Positions 30,180 through 42,085 are shown, counted from the first letter of the stretch. The stretch: DNA of 64,000 nucleotides from Ciona savignyi (GCA_000149265.1 CH003126.1:496038-560037), one strand, 5' to 3'. The notes: generated by a model from the letters alone, not told the origin. A program made the numbers and translations.

Positions 30180-31947
30180 GTCTTATATTTTTTACCGGGC
30201 AAAATTTCTTGTTAAACAGTGACATGCGTTAAGCACAGGTGTGCAGATGACCTCCTATACAAAGCGATTTTTGTTTAAATTTAAAAGTCTGTTTTATGAA
30301 AACTTTGTCATGGTATGATGGGATTTGTAATTGGTATATTCTTATGTGATAACATCCTAATACAACTGACAGTACTAAATTAAGTAATTTTCTAGATTGG
30401 TGTCAATTTTTCACGGAACTTAATCATGGTTTTTAAATGGCCGTTTACATTACAGCGGCCCCTTTCAATTACAAATCCTTCTTAATGACGGTTTAAGTTA
30501 ATCTCTGTTATAAGTTTGACGTCGTTTAATAGGCGTCAAACGTTTGACGGTTCCGTTAAAAACCCAAACTATGGTCACGACTTTTGCCCTACGATAGGCG
30601 GTTTAAGCTGATAACCATCATGGCTCAATTTATGAGGTTAAATGGCAGGCCAAGTGCTAGGTGGACGTGCCTGAATAAAAATACTATCCTTTCGTGCGTT
30701 TTGACTAGGGGAGTGTACATTGTGCATTTCAGAAATCGAAGGTTTGGAATTCGATTGGAATAAGGAAAATAATTCAGAATTATTTTTTGGTTCTTGGCCA
30801 ATTTCGAAATTAAATGCGTTAAATGTGAAAAAAAAAAAATTTTTTTCTTACTACTTTCAGTCTATTTCGGTAAGGTTTGGAAATTCCATATTTGAAAGTT
30901 TTGAATTTGGAGTATTTCGAGAAACAAAACTGATTCGATAATACAGTTCTTACTAAAGTTAAATGAACATTAAGATGTATTATTTTGTTTTTACTTTTTT
31001 ATTAAGGGGGCGTTTTATAGTAAGTTATACAGGGCTATTGTAAAATAGTGGGAACACTAGGATAAACTATCCCTAGTCCCTAGCTATCCTGTCGTGTGGC
31101 CGAATGGTTAACGCGACCGATACATATACCGACTCTTATACAAAAAAAGTCCCATTACGGGTTCGAAACTTGGATATAGAAAAGACTATCCCTAGTTATG
31201 ACGTACCATTATTTCCCTCGATGTCACAGTCCGAGAAGTCCCGTGTCTTTGGACAAACCCTGGCCGACCCATTAACACCTGACGTAGATTATTCTGCGAG
31301 AAATTAAGAAATTTATTTCAGTAACAGAGAAATGTAACATAAGGTATTTTTAGTGACAAAAATATTACATAAGTAACAGGAATGAAACATAAGTCATCAC
31401 AAATTTATTCGGTTAGAATTTTGAGAAATATGTAAAAAAACAAAATGTTAGTGTAACACAAGTGACGCATTCATCACAATTTTAAACCAATTATTCAAAC
31501 CGATAAACAAAGCAAATACTTTTCTAGATTTACATTTTAACTTTTCCATTTTTACATTGACGTAATGTTAAGTAAACGATTCGATTTCAGTTTTTGCTTG
31601 GCTCTTTCAGTAGACTTTATTTATAGCTATTTATGTAAACGCTTAGAAAACTATATCGGTGAGAATTTCTGTGTTTGAATCGTATAGTATAGCCCAACAT
31701 TACGTCATCAGTGCAAAAATGCTACTTTTGTGATTTAAACCTTATTATAAACGACGCTTTTAAAGGTTAATCCAATCCTAACTACATCCATCTTAATTAT
31801 GTTGCTTTAATTTCAATAGCATTATTTTGGTCTAAAAATCCTATAAACACTTTCAAACAAACACAAAAGTTCATGTATCGGTAATGTTACCTTCCTTTAT
31901 TTAAACTCACACTGCTTCAAACGTTATATTGTAGTAGGGGTGCTTAC
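30180..31947. other. Intron with one tRNA-like SINE
   Basis: AT-rich. A tRNA-like SINE lies at 31092-31185. The blocks AAATGTAACATAAG and AGTAACAGGAATG recur around 31320-31460. I see no coding sequence. Confidence 0.6.
31092..31185 (+). mobile_element. tRNA-like SINE copy
   Basis: GTCGTGTGGCCGAATGGTTA (A-box side), ACGCGACCGATACATATACC, AGTCCCATTACGGGTTCGAA (B-box side). The arms are too far apart for a tRNA. Confidence 0.82.
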
Positions 31948-32085
31948 CCAGTGAAGTGGACCGCTGGTGGACGATACGTTGTAATGGAACTTGATATTCC
32001 GTTGGATTGTTGCTCCGAGATTCGGCCGGATTTCGGACCTCCCGTTCGAAAGACCGTCCACTCGCGACGTCAATGCGCGCAAGTC
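31948..32085 (-). CDS. FReD gene exon: coiled-coil region
   Basis: 138 nt, phase 0/0, very good acceptor (GTGAACTTTCTAG), donor TGG|GTAAGC. Reads DLRALTSRVDGLSNGRSEIR and ends STSGPLHW. The heptad pattern is weak after the first third. Confidence 0.87.
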
Positions 32086-32399
32086 CTAGAAAGTTCACAG
32101 TGAAATTGTAGATCGATCGGATCACGGTTTATTTATTCTAGGGCAGGGGAGGTATCGCGTGTCTTGTTGGTTGGTTGGTTACTTTTCCCGTAAGTTTCTG
32201 TCGGCCCTAGCAAATACGCCCCCAGTAAATAACGCGTCAATGACTGTTTAATTCGACTAACGGCGTTTGCATTTCTTATTATCGCATTTCCACCGAAAAG
32301 TGAAGAGAGTAAAACAACAAATAACGTCTTAAATTTTCTCGGTCAATTCTCAGTGCGGGGTTTATAAGGGTTAGCAAGGTATGGGTTTTTGTAGGGTGA

Positions 32400-32610
32400 A
32401 ATGAAAAGGGGGTAGGATAAAGGAGGGAATGAGGGAAACGGCTCAACAAAATGATGATTAGATGGTTAGATTAGTGTTAAGGCTAGTAATAAGTTAAAGG
32501 TTGGTTCTGGGTTAAAATTAGTCTTTTGGGCAGAGTTAGAATTAGTTCCTATAGTTTTAGTAAGCAGTTTCCCTCCTTGCCGTCTGCCCTTCTTTTAGCA
32601 TCGCCCTTCT
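32400..32610 (+). mobile_element. MITE copy
   Basis: GAGGGAAACGGCTCAACAAA at the left, GGTTGGTTCTGGGTTAAAAT in the core, CAGTTTCCCTCCTTGCCG at the right. Confidence 0.78.
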
Positions 32611-32964
32611 AATCCCACATCTCATCTGCCAACACCGTGACCTGTTGCACAGGCGTCGCATGCTCCGCCCTTGTTTCACACTCCCACCTTACGCTTTTAC
32701 GAGACATAAAACAAACTCAGATCACTTAGCGCTGCAATTAAGGCCAATCAGGCGCGCATGTACGCCATCGCCGTCGCTACCTTTACCCTCGGAATTAGTC
32801 GCCTGTTTAATAGCGTCGCTGATTCCCAGTGTCGTATTTCAGTATCCGTCATCGCCCGAGTCGGTCTCGCACGCAAGCCGGGTGCAGCGCTCGTCAGGTG
32901 GTTGGAAACGCGGCGGATTTATGGAGCTTCGTCGATTTACGACTTAACCAACAAATGAACCCGT

Positions 32965-33215
32965 TCAAATACATAACACCGCAGTCTAAACTCGGCAAAA
33001 AACGCTCAAATACAAAACACCGGTGTCTAAACCCGACAAAAAAACGTCCAAATACAAAATACCGGTGTCTAAACCCGACAAAAAAACGCTCAAATACAAA
33101 ATACCGGTGTCTAAACCCAACAAAAAGCGTTTAAATGCGCAACACTGTTGTCTAAACCAAAAAATGGTTTAAATGGAAAACACCGTTGTCTAAACCCGGG
33201 CGAAAAAGGGTGTTT
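32965..33215. repeat. Tandem repeat, unit about 38-40 bp, six copies
   Basis: Repeating ACCGGTGTCTAAACCCGACA followed by AAAAAACGCTCAAATAC. The last copies degenerate to ACACCGTTGTCTAAACCC. Confidence 0.92.
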
Positions 33216-33430
33216 AAATCATGTTGTCTGAAGCCAGCAAACTCGTTCGCTTTTAAAACCGCTCTATTTCACAAGTACATAAAGACAAATCGATAATGCG
33301 TTGACCGTTTCGCCTCCATTTCATTATTTCGGCTTCCCGCTGTTATGGTAATAAATAGCCAACACTTCCCGCTTTGATCAAGCGAATTCTCCGTTTTCTA
33401 TAATCGAATCATGGCCGAATATCCACTGAC

Positions 33431-33556
33431 CTCTTCCACGACTTCGATCCTCGAGGCACAGCTTTCCACTTGGTATTGGTTGGTTCTGACGCTTGTGTTG
33501 AGTGCGTTGATCGCGAATGCAAAGTTCCCGGCTTGTCTGGACACCAGGGACCGCGT
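33431..33556 (-). CDS. FReD gene exon: coiled coil
   Basis: 126 nt, phase 0/0, acceptor ACTCGTTACCGACAG, donor GAG|GTCAGT. Reads TRSLVSRQAGNFAFAINALN, then YQVESCASRIEVVEE. The heptad pattern supports this frame over the other open one. Confidence 0.88.
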
Positions 33557-33689
33557 CTGTCGGTAACGAGTGCGGTTAGTGTGATATGCAACGTCGGAAA
33601 CCAAGTTTACGTATGCGTGGGCGATGGGGTCTTGGGAAGCAAGCTCGCCGCGAATTAATTTGCCATTATTCTCGCCGCTGTACACTTTA

Positions 33690-34130
33690 GTTATCTTTTT
33701 ACCGGTATAAGTTTCAAACCCATAATGGGTTCGTCCCTAAGACCGTTTTTGTATAGAAATCCGGCCCAAGGTTCGAACCATGATTAATTTGCCTTTAAGA
33801 CCGGTTTTGTATATAATTTGTCTTGGTATATTCGCTGTACACTTTATTTATCTTTTTTTTACTGGACAAAGATTCGAACCCATAATGGTCCTTTGGACTA
33901 GTTTATTTATGTGTGGACCGCGTTAACTATTCTTTAACACTACAGTACAAACTTCATATATCAGTTTTTACCAGGCTACGGTTAGAACCCACGATAGAAT
34001 CGTCCCAAAGACAGTTTTTGTATAGTTGGTATACGTATCACCGCGTTAAACATTCAACCACACGACCGTTCACACATCATTCATCACAATTAGTCGTTTT
34101 GCCGCTTCTATCGGCCACCCACGCGTAGTA
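33690..34130 (-). mobile_element. Three reversed tRNA-like SINE copies
   Basis: Copies at about 33700-33790, 33845-33940 and 33965-34075. B-box-like reversed segments are GTTTCAAACCCATAATGGGT, GATTCGAACCCATAATGG and GGTTAGAACCCACGATAG. The last one ends with CATTCAACCACACGACCGTT. Confidence 0.75.
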
Positions 34131-35100
34131 AGGCTGCAGTAGACGCGCCGGTCACCTTCATGATATTGCAGCTGGCCCTAAATCCACCGTCATAATAATA
34201 AATCATCGACGTGAAAACCTAATCATCCTAAACCCTGCCAACCATGCGGCTTTGATACCGTTCCAACAGAAACCCTGTAAATCAAACCGAAACGTGTTTA
34301 CCGACCGAGAGTGTGCGCGTTGGTAATGAGTTACAGGGTCAGATGGAAAAACACCCGGGTTCTACATCCGGCAAATGAATCAAAACGTCTCCAATCTCCG
34401 GACAGCTTCGATTCCATGCCATATCTGGTGCTGCGAGGGGTACTACAGTGGCCGCGAAGAATTTGCGGTCGGCTGTTAATCTCAAGCCTAACCTTGCAAT
34501 TTGCTCAACGTGTTTAGACCATTCGCCGACGAATATATCCCTCGTCAGTTAATAAGCCGATCCTGGGATCAATCACCCACACCCCAATACACAGTGCACC
34601 TCACTCGTTATAGCAACTCGTTTCAGCTGCTTGAAACCGAAAACAGGTGCCTGATAGTTCATCACCCGCCAATGTATGTCAATCGTGATGCGAGATACGC
34701 ATTACGCTGGTAATTACGGTTGCGTGATACGTTATGCGGAACGTCCGTAAAACGTCCTGGTTTGTAAAAACGGAAATTGAATTAAAGCTGGTCAAAATTC
34801 TCTCGTAGTACATTACCGTATTGCCGTAGTTCCAAATTATCGCATTTTAGTATTTTCTGGGACATTTTTAGATGATTGGCTATAAGTTACAGCAAAACAC
34901 AAAGAATAGCTGCGGTAAACGGATTACGGCAACCGGATTGCCGCAACCTTCAAACAGCATGGATTACGGCACGAACGCTACATCAACTGTTTTTTTTTAT
35001 CTTCTTAGACACATAAAAACGCAATAGCTGCGGCAAACGGATTGCGGCAACCGGATCGCGTAAACGGCATACATTCCGCACATCGACGCCCACGACATAC
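34130..35100. other. Intron with ACGGATTACGGCAA-type duplications
   Basis: No exon seen. Blocks at 34898-34950 and 35018-35062 share AATAGCTGCGG.AAACGGATT and CGGCAACCGGAT. Related short motifs are scattered from 34690. The second block ends about 40 bp from the exon at 35101. Confidence 0.6.
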
Positions 35101-35275
35101 CTTCATCTCAATCTTCGCAGTCAAATCCTCCGGAGTGCGTTGTCGGAGGACTCGGATCGAATCTTCGTTCCTCCCGATCCGGACATCCATGTTCCTCCTC
35201 TCGGAGGTCGCAACATCCACTTCCTCTTGGATCCCGGTATCCACGGCTCGGAGCTCCCGTATCTGCTCCCCATGT
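35101..35275 (-). CDS. FReD gene exon: coiled coil
   Basis: 175 nt, phase 2 in, phase 0 out, acceptor TTTTTCGTTCCAG, donor AAG|GTATGT. Reads HGEQIRELRAVDTGIQEEVD, then RIGRNEDSIRVLRQ. Strong heptads. Confidence 0.94.
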
Positions 35276-35329
35276 CTGGAACGAAAAACGCGGATTTTCG
35301 TTAACATAGCTAGGAATGTGCAGGGAAAA

Positions 35330-35550
35330 GTAATAAGAGGGAAAGCGGGAAGGAGGGGAAGCGGGGGAAACTGCTCACTAAAATACAGATTAAGTCATTA
35401 GAGTTAGTTTTAAACATGGGTTGGAGTTAGGGTTAGTTATGGGGTTAAGATTAGGCTTTATGACAGGTTTAAATTAGTTTCCATAGTTTTCATAGTTTTA
35501 GTGAGCAGTTTCCCTTCTTTCCTATTTTCATTATTTTATTTTTTGTGCGG
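35330..35550 (+). mobile_element. MITE copy
   Basis: AGGGAAAGCGGGAAGGAGGG and GAAACTGCTCACTAAAATAC at the left, GGAGTTAGGGTTAGTTATGG in the core, TTTTAGTGAGCAGTTTCCCT at the right. Confidence 0.88.
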
Positions 35551-35946
35551 ACCAAATCAGGGCGCTAAATTCAAACGCTAAAATTATACAAATCTACTTT
35601 TCAAACTACTTCTAAAGCGAGGGCTGTTAATCCCAAGTTGCGAGTTCGATTCTCACCGAGATCCTTTTTTTGTCTGTAGAAAATACCAACCCTATATGAT
35701 AATTCCAACCCAGAATTAAATAAAGAATGTTACAATAGTGTGGACTGGTCCACGGTAGCGCCGGGGCCAGGAATGCAGGCCATAGAAGGCCCGTTACTCC
35801 AGTCAAATAGTGAATGACCGAAACGCATAGTGCCAAATTTGTTTATTTCAAAAGTTTCGGAATACAACTCTTTAAAAATAGATTTTGACTTCATGTTTGT
35901 CAACACGTCGCCACACACTCAACATTGATCGCACAATTCATCTCAC

Positions 35947-36101
35947 GTTTCCAATACTTCCGTGACGTCATCGATTGAGCTCGTCACGTGATTGAGCTGT
36001 CCGTTGAACCGCTCTCGTAGGTGTTTGTGCGAAGTGGTTACCTCTCTCGACAACGCCTGTTTTTCGTTGTCTATCCGCTCGATCTCTGCGTTTACCTCAT
36101 C
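35947..36101 (-). CDS. FReD gene exon: coiled coil
   Basis: 155 nt, phase 0 in, phase 2 out, acceptor TTTCTCTTCTGCAG, donor AAAC|GTGAGA. Reads DEVNAEIERIDNEKQALSRE, later LNHVTSSIDDVTEVLE. Classic coiled-coil heptads. Confidence 0.95.
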
Positions 36102-36835
36102 CTGCAGAAGAGAAACGCACTTTAAATTGTTTTCATGTCGTGACGTATTTCGTGAACCCAACATGGCACCAATGCCCGATTCGTTGTTCTGTGTAGAATA
36201 TATCAGCAGTAGCACACCAAAAAATCGTCCCAACTAATAAAAAATAATGTTGTTCTATGACATGCCTTCGTTAATGTAATCCCTTTGATACTTTGTTTTG
36301 TTTCGAGTAGCCTTTAGTCGAATGCAGAGGATAAATGAAAATTCAGTTAGCAGCTCCAATTTCAAAGGTTTTTACTTTTACCCCTCTTACGTTTATTTTA
36401 AGCCCTGATTCCCGGCGCTAATATAAATCCACCATACTCGAAAACCCTTTAACTAATTTATGTATTGTAATTTTTCATTAACTTGATGGTTACTTTCGCT
36501 TTATCCCATATTTATCCCACTTTTTTGTTAGACCTTTATAATTACAACGACCATTTTTAACCACTAAACCGTTATAATTACAACATCTGTTTTATTTAAT
36601 ACTTGAACCCAATGTTCAAAGGATAAGGTTAGAGTTCGAACCACCAAACCGTTATAATTGCAACAAACCGGCTAGTAATAAAGCTCAATCAGGTGCAACT
36701 TAGGAAACCGTAAAAAATCCGCCCTCGCCATCTCCAGAATCCGCCCGGGCGTAATTAGAATAACTGACTTGTCTCAGCTATGGTAGGATCGCGTTGCTCC
36801 ACCGACCGTAACAAAACTTCCTGGCCCCAACTCAC

Positions 36836-36925
36836 CCGAAAGTCTGTGAATGTACTGTATTGTTGAGACATCTCGTTTCGAACGTCGGCTATCTCTTCCC
36901 GGATTGAGATATCGTCGCTCGTGCT
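36836..36925 (-). CDS. FReD gene exon: coiled coil
   Basis: 90 nt, phase 0/0, acceptor AGCTTCCCATCAACAG, donor CGG|GTGAGT. Reads STSDDISIREEIADVRNEMS, then QQYSTFTDFR. Confidence 0.9.
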
Positions 36926-37634
36926 CTGTTGATGGGAAGCTTCAAATTTCACGAAATCGCCATTTAAATGTTTGTAATATCCTCATAGATTTCAACTTAT
37001 TTTACAATTTATTGGTCTTTCGCGTTCTTTTGTAATATTTTATATATTATTTTTTTGTAATATAATTTTAGCGTATTTTAGGATATTTTTAATTTTTATG
37101 TCATTTTGTAAAATTTTCAAACATTTAATTTTCATGATGCATAGTTTTCTATTCAGTGGCACAAGTTTACCATTCTCTTAAACATTGTCCTATGCTTTTT
37201 ACAAAAAACTACTTCTGGTCACAGAAGCGTGCCGCAAGTGGATATGCGGGCGGTTATGGGATCTCTATGGCCGTTTGTTGTTATTAGCCATGTAAACTCC
37301 GTTCTTTGTGTTCTGCCACAGTCCTTTTGTGTCGTGCACACTTCAAATGATACTACTGTGTAAATTGCTATACAGACTCACTTAACCGAGCCATATGCTA
37401 GTAGCATGGTGAATTGACCTGAATTCACGTCACACCAGTCGAGTTTCTCACGCCCGGCCCTTATAAGTTCAATAGCGTTCGGACTTGACATGCGATCTAA
37501 AATAACGTATATTCTCACACTCTTGCTAAAACAGACCCCATGTTAAGCTCCTGTGCCCATTTATCTAGCTCTGTGGTTGACGTGTGTATTAAACTGTGTT
37601 TAGCGTCAAATTGAATGTGGTTGAAAGCGTTCAC

Positions 37635-37709
37635 CTTTGCTTGGCCCCCATTTGTCTCCGTCGTATCCGCAATATCCGCAATTCTTTCGGTCATATCGGC
37701 AACTTCCGC
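37635..37709 (-). CDS. FReD gene exon: coiled coil
   Basis: 75 nt, phase 0/0, acceptor CTTTCCGCGCAG, donor AAG|GTGAAC. Reads AEVADMTERIADIADTTETN plus GGQAK. The frame stays open to about 37515, so a longer form using a weaker donor is possible. Confidence 0.88.
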
Positions 37710-38109
37710 CTGCGCGGAAAGAAAATGATTATTCGGTGGATTTTGCATTTCATAAAATATTGTGTTTTATTAATTGGTACAATGTGCACGGGCTTGAAAA
37801 TGTCTTAATTTCTAAATAACAATGTAAATATATATTACTACGTATAAAACTCTTTCTTTATGCACTTTAACGAAAATGCCACAAGTTTCAACGTATATGC
37901 TTCAAATTATAAACATTTCAGCAAATCTGGTTACACCATTCGCTTTGTTAATCAATTCTGTTACATAGACTATTCAATGAAACGAGTTAATTGCCTCATC
38001 TATATTGGCAGTCGGTGTCATATTTGTTACAAGGAATGATGATATATTTGGGAATACGTGTGCGACATAACAAAATCAACCATAATACCACAACCCACAT
38101 TCGTTTAAT

Positions 38110-38325
38110 TGGGACAACACGAAAATGAAGGATGAAAGGAAACTGTTTAATAATGCTATAAAAAATAAATTTAACCCTGCCCCAAATAATAATTTTAACC
38201 CCAGAACTAACCCTAATTTAACCCCTACTATAACACCTAACAGGATAATCTTTATTTTAGTGAGCAGTTTCCTTTTTTCATTTTAATTTCCATCTATTTC
38301 TCCTTTTCATTTTATCTTTAATTGT
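38110..38325 (-). mobile_element. MITE copy
   Basis: GGAAACTGTTTAATAATGCT at the left, ACCCTGCCCCAAATAATAAT in the core, TTTTAGTGAGCAGTTTCC at the right. Confidence 0.78.
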
Positions 38326-38409
38326 CATACACAAGACAAGCCGCATAATTGCCTTGCAAATTCCAAAAGCGTAGGATAAACGTCAGCATAGTATCAAACA
38401 CATTCCTAC

Positions 38410-38533
38410 CTGTAGTTGTGATATGGCGCCCGAGATATTTCGTGCTTGTTCGTACACTTGAAAGTGTCGGTCGTCTTGTGTGGTTTGGTGGTCTTCTATT
38501 TGCTCCATTCGTTCCCTTGCGTCGGCTTGGTGG
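38410..38533 (-). CDS. FReD gene exon: coiled coil
   Basis: 124 nt, phase 2 in, phase 0 out, acceptor ATTAAACCTCAG, donor CAG|GTAGGA. Reads HQADARERMEQIEDHQTTQD, then YEQARNISGAISQLQ. Confidence 0.92.
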
Positions 38534-38554
38534 CTGAGGTTTAATGAACGTTAT

Positions 38555-38885
38555 AATTTAACAATTTTTATTAGGAATTTAATTGTTTGGTATTTCTTAT
38601 GTTTTAATGTCAAAAGATGTATGCAATGTCATATTTTAACAATTTTATGTGGATATTGTGTTTTTTCTGTCTGTCTGGTTTATTTTTGTCCGTATAAAAT
38701 AAGTTTGCAACAAATTGCAACGTCATAATTTAATAGTTTTAATGTGGATTTTTCTTTCTGCCTGTTTAGCGATTCTTTTTGATCTGTGCCAAAAGATGTA
38801 TGTAACATTAAAATTAAATGCATACATGCAATGTTATAATTTACTTTTTTAATGTGGGCATTTCTTTTAATCTGTGTCAAAATAT
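38555..38885. repeat. Diverged tandem repeat, three copies of about 100-120 bp
   Basis: Shared blocks CGTTATAATTTAAC/CGTCATAATTTAAT/TGTTATAATTTACT, TTTTAATGTGG and AAAAGATGTATGxAA. Starts about 20 bp from the acceptor of the exon at 38533. Confidence 0.75.
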
Positions 38886-40324
38886 GTCAGTTATTTACCA
38901 CTGTCTCGCATGTGGGCATAGAGCTGTGTAATATTACTTTACAATTGTACGGTAAACTGCTGCGATATAGCCACTTATTAACAATAGCTCAGTGTTATTT
39001 ATTCGCGAAAACTAATATAACATTTACGTACAACTACCATCTAGCCATAAATTACTACTGTTGTTGGGCAAACCCTTTAAAGCCCGGCGAATCCCATATT
39101 CTTTAATCAATTGTCGACCATTGCACCAATATTGTAAGTCTGCTGTTAATCACTGTGTTTATAATTAACAACGGTTCTATATTTGCGAAGTAAACCCACA
39201 AATGCTACATTGACACTTTGTATTAAAACGCGACGTAAGTCCAATTTCACCCTTAAATAACTAATTCAGTTCATGATGCTAAATACATAGATTCCTATAT
39301 ATATATGCGCTAATAAAGTCAATGAAGCTAAATATATAGGGGTATTTAGACTATCAAAGTTAATGGTGTTGTATATATAGTAATATACGGGTTATTAAAT
39401 TTAAATGATGCTATGTGTATTATCGATATTTTAGCTTGAATACTATTTTTGTTGTTGCTATCATCCGTAAATAGATAAATATGTAGTAGTGATTCAACAG
39501 CCGCGAAGCGACAACTTTTGTGGTTTATTACCAAGTTCTGGTATGTGGATTCACATTGCGAACAGGTAGATTACTCAACTAAACCTATTTTCACATGAAC
39601 ATTTCTGAAAAGGCATTTTTAACTAACTTTCTACCTTATTATTTATTTTGGGAAATTCTATGTGTAGATTCTTATGTGTAGATTTCTTACATAAGATTGT
39701 TAATTTGCTATTTAGTCGTCCGTATGTAACCAGCTGGGTGCCCTTAAACCACTTGACTTGCTCAAAAAGCCTCAACATTTTGGGTTGGTTGTCTCTTAAG
39801 TTACAACTCTATTACACCAATTATGCACGTATAATTCAATGCGCGCGCTTTTTAGCACGCCAAAATCGTTGTATTTATTAAGGAATACATTTTAATAACA
39901 GTACACCGACAAAAAATCGTAATCGTTGGAAAAATTTAGTAACAATAAAACAAAATTACGATATCATGGCATTTCATCATTATATCAATAGAATATAAAA
40001 ACTTAACCAAAATCAGTATTACAATGTGTGACAATGCATAGTAATATATGGAATTGTAAGAGTGTCTATATAAAAGCAGAACTCAAATTTCACTCACGTT
40101 TAGAGTTATGTAATAAATTGCAAATTAAGTTTTTTTGAATAGTCTAATAATGAAACATACAATTTTGTCCATAGCAAGTTGGCTTACATGTTTAGCGTTT
40201 ATCGTTTCTATACCGTACATACAGTTTCGCAACAGTAATGTTGTGGAAACGACTGCAAATAAAACGTTTATTCACTAGGCCAACAGCGGGTGATTTTTGG
40301 AAAATCATTTTGTTACAATGTACT

Positions 40325-40425
40325 TTTTTTTCCGAACCCATGATGGGCTCGTCACTAGGACCGTATTTTTGTATAAGAGTCGGTATATATATCGGTCGCG
40401 CTAACCATTCGGCCACACGACCGTA
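40325..40425 (-). mobile_element. tRNA-like SINE copy, reversed
   Basis: TTCCGAACCCATGATGGGCT (reversed B-box side), GTCACTAGGACCG, GTCGGTATATATATCGGTCG, CTAACCATTCGGCCACACGA (reversed A-box side). Confidence 0.82.
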
Positions 40426-40673
40426 CATACAATGTACTTACCCAGTTTTTAGCGATTAAAAATAATGTATCCATATGTTCAAACGCACAAAAATGCGACT
40501 GTTGCATTTGGATCGGATACAATTCATTTTCTCATGTGATTTATTGTGTTTGCAAGCACAACATGCATCTGAAACGTGACTCCCAGACGATTTAAAATCA
40601 GGAGATTAAATTCCAACCCAGCGGCAAGCCGCAGCCAATTTCCTACATTTTGCGTCTCGGGTTTTATAGCGAT

Positions 40674-40752
40674 AACAACAAAATACGAGACACAAACAAC
40701 GTACGGCTTTGGCCGTTGGTCGTACGTTGTTTGTGTTTCGTGTTTTGTTGTT
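40674..40752. repeat. Hairpin: 32-bp arms, 15-nt loop
   Basis: The left arm 40674-40705 and right arm 40721-40752 pair with only two mismatches (core CACAAACAACGTACG with CGTACGTTGTTTGTG). The loop is GCTTTGGCCGTTGGT. Transcribed in either direction it would form a stable stem. Confidence 0.93.
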
Positions 40753-40869
40753 TGGCCGTGGTTTTTATACCAAATTCATTTTTTCACCGAATTCACATAT
40801 TAATAAAAAAATAACTGCTTAGTAAGAATTGAAATAAAAAAGTGCTAAAATGCAAAATGAAACTCTCAC

Positions 40870-41001
40870 CTGTGAAACTCGCCAGTGAAGCGTCGCAGTT
40901 TGCCATTCGTTGTGCTGACATTGCGTGTGATATCCGTGCATGTCGTCTGCAATTTCCGAACTTCTTCTTTTGTCTTCATTATATGCTGCCACATACGTCG
41001 A
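40870..41001 (-). CDS. FReD gene exon: coiled coil
   Basis: 132 nt, phase 2 in and out, acceptor TTCTTCCCGCAG, donor CAG|GTGAGA. Reads RRMWQHIMKTKEEVRKLQTT, then TDITRNVSTTNGKLRRF. Confidence 0.92.
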
Positions 41002-41560
41002 CTGCGGGAAGAATAAGATTTTATTCTATTTATTTTATTATAGCTCTATCTTCAGCAGTGTTTCTTTCAATATATTGCGTTAACACACATATATGGGTTA
41101 CTATAAACCCGTTAAAATGGGTGCGTTTTTAAGTTATATTGCGTTATGCGTAGACTGCGGAAAGGATAATGTAACTGATTTCAAGTTTAATTACGTCACC
41201 CCAGTCCGTTTTATTAAAGCTGTATCTCCAGCAGTGTTTCAGTTTATGTTGCGTTAACATACTATGGCTATACACTCGGTAAAATAAGTACGCTTTTCAC
41301 TTTATGTTGCGTTACCATACTATTCGTTACCATACATTTCTTAAAATGAGTGCTTTTTTCAGTTTATATTGCGTTAACACACGATGTGTTACTATAATCC
41401 AGTTAAAATGAGTGCGCTTTCAGTTCATATTGCGTTAATAAGCTATGTGTTATAATACACCCGTTAAAACCAGCAACGCGTTTGTAGTTTACATTACTTT
41501 AAGAAGCTAAGTTATAATACACGTTAAAATGACTTAGTATATCAACCAGTGATGGTAAAT
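41002..41560. repeat. Tandem repeat including a duplicated 3' splice site
   Basis: Units of about 60 bp (TTGCGTTAACACACTATG, CCGTTAAAATGAGTGCG) repeat six to eight times. The intron end CTGCGGGAAGAATAA at 41002 recurs as CTGCGGAAAGGATAA at 41155, and TCAGCAGTGTTTC recurs as CCAGCAGTGTTTC. Confidence 0.88.
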
Positions 41561-41704
41561 CAGGGTAATAGGCGTATAATGTAGGCGCTTATCGTTTTTA
41601 AACCAATTTCACACTTTGATAAAAAATGACTGCGGCGTGAAATTTAGTTGGAACGAAAACTGCACGATTTCTGAAAACGTGTTATTGAATAAGTAATGGC
41701 TTAC

Positions 41705-41761
41705 TTTCGCTTCTTCGAGTGACCCAGCGACTTTTGGTGTGCATTTATTTGGTCTTGAAGC
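41705..41761 (-). CDS. FReD gene exon: start of coiled coil
   Basis: 57 nt, phase 2 in and out, acceptor TTTTTATTTGCAG, donor AAA|GTAAGC. Reads LQDQINAHQKSLGHSKKR. Short, but both splice sites are strong and the phase fits on both sides. Confidence 0.87.
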
Positions 41762-41934
41762 CTGCAAATAAAAACGTAAATTGGTAAACACGGTTAGTAA
41801 AATGCTCTAAGTAACAAAATATTCAGAAAAAATATATTTAAAAAAAAACGTTTGTATCTGAAAAAACGTGTGTGTTTTAAGCTTGGACCAAAAAACAAAT
41901 TTTTAAAACTTACTTTTAAAGATTGTAAATAATT

Positions 41935-42085
41935 ATAAGATAACTTTTTTGTAAATATAAGATAACTTTTGTATTTTTGTAATTAAAAAATACCTTATGC
42001 ATTTTTGTAATTAAATAATAACTTTTATTTTTTTGGGTAATTAAAAGATAACTTTTATTTTTTTTGTAATTAAAAGATAACTTTT
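41935..42085. repeat. AT-rich tandem repeat, unit about 25-30 bp
   Basis: Five or so copies of TTGTAATTAAAAGATAACTTT with variable T-runs. Confidence 0.85.

Larger units (their letters stand above)
38886..40869. other. Intron: AT-rich, one tRNA-like SINE, one strong hairpin
   Basis: No exon seen. Short AT-rich duplications occur around 39290-39430. A reversed tRNA-like SINE lies at 40325-40425 and a long hairpin at 40674-40752. Confidence 0.6.

Noticed and set aside
32640..32950. Long open frames in several directions at 32.6-32.9 kb
   Set aside because: A minus-strand frame (TDTEIRHWESATLLNRRL) looks tempting, but no acceptor gives the phase 0 needed between the neighbouring exons.
35610..35665. 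Possible tRNA 3' half (GCGAGTTCGATTCTCACC)
   Set aside because: A T-arm-like segment is present but no matching 5' half or acceptor stem; treated as a tRNA-derived repeat fragment.
37515..37634. Extension of the coiled-coil exon at 37635 to lower coordinates
   Set aside because: Still open and mildly heptad-like, but the donor there is poor (GTGTGA). The AAG|GTGAAC donor keeps the phase equally well.
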